DNA from: JBIOJM01 sp044450785
GTDB lineage: Bacteria > Planctomycetota > Planctomycetia > Isosphaerales > Isosphaeraceae
Assembly: GCA_044450785.1 (NCBI GenBank)
Contig: JBIOJM010000029.1
Coordinates: 1 to 47,882 of the forward strand
DNA: 47,882 nt
Direction: 5' to 3'
The position numbers and the translations under genes were made by a program. Each line of letters begins with the position of its first letter. Position 1 is the first letter of the stretch. The notes under the pieces are model-generated. The model saw nothing but the letters and a program-made list of their open reading frames with translations. It was not told the origin of the DNA and did not search any database. Below, in pieces: positions 46,111-47,882 of this stretch.

Positions 46111-46146
46111 GCAATCGAAAATCCAAAATCGAAAATCGAAAATCCA
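46111..46146. repeat. Inverted TCGATTT heptamer array before aroB
   Basis: Repeated TCGAAAA/TCCAAAA units, the reverse complement of the 45819 and 45910 arrays, ending 4 bases before the aroB start. Confidence 0.75.
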
Positions 46147-46149
46147 GAG

Positions 46150-47256
46150 GTGCGCGTTCAGGTGCCGCTCGGGCCACGCTCGTACGAGATCGTGGTCGTG
46201 ACGGGGCGACCCGACCTGTTCGGGGCGTTCGCGCGCGGGGCCCTCGACCGGACCTGGGCCGGCTCGGCGTGCCGGTCGGCCTTGATCGTGACCGACTCGC
46301 ATCTGGCGGACCTCGCCCTGCCGGCTACATACCAGGCCGCGTGCGCGGGCGCCGGCATCGAGCCGGCGATCACGATCCTTCCCGCCGGCGAGAAAACCAA
46401 GTCGCTCGACCACCTCTCCCGGCTTTACGACGAGCTGGTCAGCCGCAAGGCCGATCGTCACACGCTGATCGTCGCCCTGGGGGGCGGCGTGATCGGCGAC
46501 CTGGCCGGCTTCCTCGCCGCCACCTACGCGCGCGGGCTCCCGTTGCTCATGGTTCCGACGACCCTCCTCGCCCAGGTCGACAGCTCGGTCGGAGGCAAGG
46601 TCGGCATCAACCATCCGGAGGCCAAGAACGCGATCGGCGCCTTCCATCAGCCGGTTGGAGTCTGGATCGATACCGAAACGCTCCGAACTCTACCCATCCG
46701 CGAGCTGCGCTGCGGTCTGGCCGAGGTGGTCAAGTACGGGGTCATCCTCGACTCCGAGCTGTTCGCAACCCTGGAGCGGATCGCGGACGACCTGCTCAGC
46801 CGGGACGATCGGGCACTGCGGGCCGTCGTATCCGAGAGCTGCCGGAAGAAGGCCAGTGTGGTCGCCCGGGATGAACGCGAAGAGTCCGGCCTCCGGGCCA
46901 TTCTGAATTTCGGCCATACGATCGGGCATGCGATCGAGTCGGTCGCCGGCTACGGCGGTCCCTACCAGCACGGCGAGGCCGTTGCCGTGGGCATGGTCGC
47001 CGAGAGCCGGCTGGCGGAACGCCTGGGCTGGATCGGTGCCGACGTCACCCTGCGCGTGGTCCGGCTGCTGGAACGCCTGGGACTGCCGACCGCGGCGCCC
47101 GGTCTCGATCCCGACCGATTGCTGGACGCGATCGCGCGCGACAAGAAGAACCGCCGCGGCAAGCTTCACTTCGTGCTGCCGCGATCCATCGGCGTCGTGG
47201 AATTGACGGATGAGGCCACGTTGGAGGACGTCCGGTCCGTACTCAAGGACCTCTGA
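46150..47256 (+). CDS. aroB: 3-dehydroquinate synthase
   Basis: A 368-aa protein of usual length with the AroB motifs: PAGEKTKSL, LIVALGGGVIGDLAGFLAAT (NAD site), VPTTLLAQVDSSVGGKVGIN, RCGLAEVVKYGVILD (metal ligand Glu, Lys), ILNFGHTIGHAIESV and YQHGEAVAVGM (metal-binding His). It converts DAHP to 3-dehydroquinate, the second shikimate-pathway step, feeding chorismate to enzymes such as TrpE, also in this window. The frame is open to 46015 through the heptamer arrays, but the protein proper begins about VRVQVPLGPRSYEIVV, so I take GTG at 46150; its ribosome-binding site is weak. Confidence 0.93.
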   Translation: MRVQVPLGPRSYEIVVVTGRPDLFGAFARGALDRTWAGSACRSALIVTDSHLADLALPATYQAACAGAGIEPAITILPAGEKTKSLDHLSRLYDELVSRKADRHTLIVALGGGVIGDLAGFLAATYARGLPLLMVPTTLLAQVDSSVGGKVGINHPEAKNAIGAFHQPVGVWIDTETLRTLPIRELRCGLAEVVKYGVILDSELFATLERIADDLLSRDDRALRAVVSESCRKKASVVARDEREESGLRAILNFGHTIGHAIESVAGYGGPYQHGEAVAVGMVAESRLAERLGWIGADVTLRVVRLLERLGLPTAAPGLDPDRLLDAIARDKKNRRGKLHFVLPRSIGVVELTDEATLEDVRSVLKDL

Positions 47257-47313
47257 TCGAACAAACGTGCCGCAGGCGCGACATTGCGAGCGATCTCACC
47301 ACGGGAGCGACGC

Positions 47314-47882
47314 TTGGCCGAACCAGACCTGGATCTACGTCTGCTCGACTTGATTCACCTGACGATGGTCAAGGGCGTCGGGCCGCAGACGAGCCGCGCC
47401 TTGCTCGAGCGGTTCGGCTCCGCCGGCCGTGTCCTGTCGGCTTCTCGGGCGGAGCTCACGGCCACGAGCGGCGTGGGACAAAAGCTCGCCGAGAAGATCG
47501 CGCGAGCCCGACAGGAATGCGATGCCCTGGCCGAGCTGGCGCTCTGCCGTCGCTGCGGCGCGCGGTTGATCGCCCGAGACGATCCGGAGTACCCCCCCTC
47601 GCTTCAGAACATCCCGGACCCGCCGGGTCTCCTCTACCTGAAGGGGCGGCTCGAGCCGAGGGACCAGATCGCGATCGCCATCGTCGGCTCGCGACGCTGT
47701 ACGCCCTACGGCATCCGGATCGCGGAGCGGCTGGCCGGCGCCCTGGCCCGGACGGGCTTCACGGTCGTCTCGGGGCTGGCGCGCGGCATCGACGCCGCGG
47801 CCCATCGTGGCGCGATCAAGGCGGGGGGACGCTCGATCGCCGTCCTTGCCAACGGGCTGGCGTCGATCTACCCGCCGGAACA
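47314..47882 (+). CDS. dprA: DNA-processing protein DprA (partial at window end)
   Basis: The first 189 codons of DprA. A SAM/HhH-like N-terminus (LLDLIHLTMVKGVGPQTSRA, SGVGQKLAEKIA) is followed by DPEYPPSLQNIPDPPGLLYL and the Rossmann core with VGSRRCTPYGIRIAERLAG (ssDNA-binding SR region) and VVSGLARGIDAAAHRGAIKA (GxxRGID signature). DprA loads RecA onto incoming single-stranded DNA in natural transformation, although it is also kept in non-competent bacteria. The start is TTG at 47314 with GGAG 6 bases upstream, 57 bases after aroB, so co-transcription is likely. The window cuts the gene. Confidence 0.92.
   Translation, partial: MAEPDLDLRLLDLIHLTMVKGVGPQTSRALLERFGSAGRVLSASRAELTATSGVGQKLAEKIARARQECDALAELALCRRCGARLIARDDPEYPPSLQNIPDPPGLLYLKGRLEPRDQIAIAIVGSRRCTPYGIRIAERLAGALARTGFTVVSGLARGIDAAAHRGAIKAGGRSIAVLANGLASIYPPE

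Larger units (their letters stand above)
45804..46149. other. Divergent intergenic region filled with heptamer repeats
   Basis: About 350 bases between the M50 gene and aroB, holding both promoters. It contains TCGATTT-type units at 45819-45838, 45910-45929 and, reversed, 46111-46146, plus a TTGAGTG/GTCAGTG array at 46002-46049. No clear -35/-10 pair is seen. Confidence 0.65.

Overview
The window looks like a piece of a large, GC-rich planctomycete chromosome (phylum Planctomycetota, probably an Isosphaera/Gemmata-type lineage). The clues are an ECF sigma factor fused to a membrane anchor and a periplasmic domain, a HYExAFE-type protein, a DUF1501 remnant, an LExRxLL surface-protein N-terminus, a split RDD/SpoIIM and MoxR/DUF58/DUF4350/DUF4129 module, and planctomycete-like intergenic palindromes. 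I see no tRNA, rRNA or CRISPR array. No taxon could be checked by search.

Layout. 1-3.3 kb: visibly less GC-rich accessory DNA with a decayed tyrosine-recombinase tail and a two-gene cassette (small protein plus an ImmA/IrrE-like protein without HExxH), then a small membrane protein. 3.4-7.1 kb: a GH15-like glucoamylase-family protein facing an unknown protein. 7.4-9.5 kb: RDD, SpoIIM and a 96-aa protein in one operon. 10-14 kb: a parvulin-type lipoprotein and the ECF fusion. 14.1-21.8 kb, all on the minus strand: a NnrU/ICMT-like methyltransferase, a Wzz-like chain-length protein, a SAM methyltransferase, Mfd and an unknown protein. 22-23.5 kb: an ECF-derived membrane protein without the sigma core. 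24-26 kb: a membrane protein and a PfkB sugar kinase. 26.1-29.2 kb: a giant membrane spermidine-synthase-like protein. 29.7-31.2 kb: a TlpA-like thioredoxin and a membrane protein. 31.3-38.3 kb (minus strand): trpE, a membrane protein, DUF4129, DUF4350, MoxR and DUF58. 38.6-39.1 kb: gene remnants. 39.3-42.1 kb: two mcsA-like genes, mcsB and a DnaJ-domain gene. 42.1-44.6 kb (minus strand): HYExAFE protein, small membrane protein, PLP enzyme and coaD, tightly coupled. 44.7-47.9 kb: M50 protease, aroB and the start of dprA.

How genes work together. MoxR, DUF58, DUF4129 and DUF4350 are the usual partners of RDD/SpoIIM membrane proteins; here they lie in two loci about 22 kb apart. McsA/McsB point to protein-arginine phosphorylation tied to stress proteolysis, and a DnaJ-domain protein follows directly. 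TrpE and AroB are aromatic amino-acid enzymes; Mfd and DprA handle DNA.

The most unusual content is non-coding. Three copies of a 270-460 bp element have terminal GTCAATC-N-GATTGAC palindromes and long purine/pyrimidine inverted arms; one copy supplies the end of the DUF4350 gene and splits its operon. Arrays of three unrelated heptamers, all with period 7, sit against the start codons of at least five genes. Several genes are decayed or have lost key motifs: the integrase, DUF1501, a kinase start, the ImmA HExxH, the GH15 acid pair and an ECF core.
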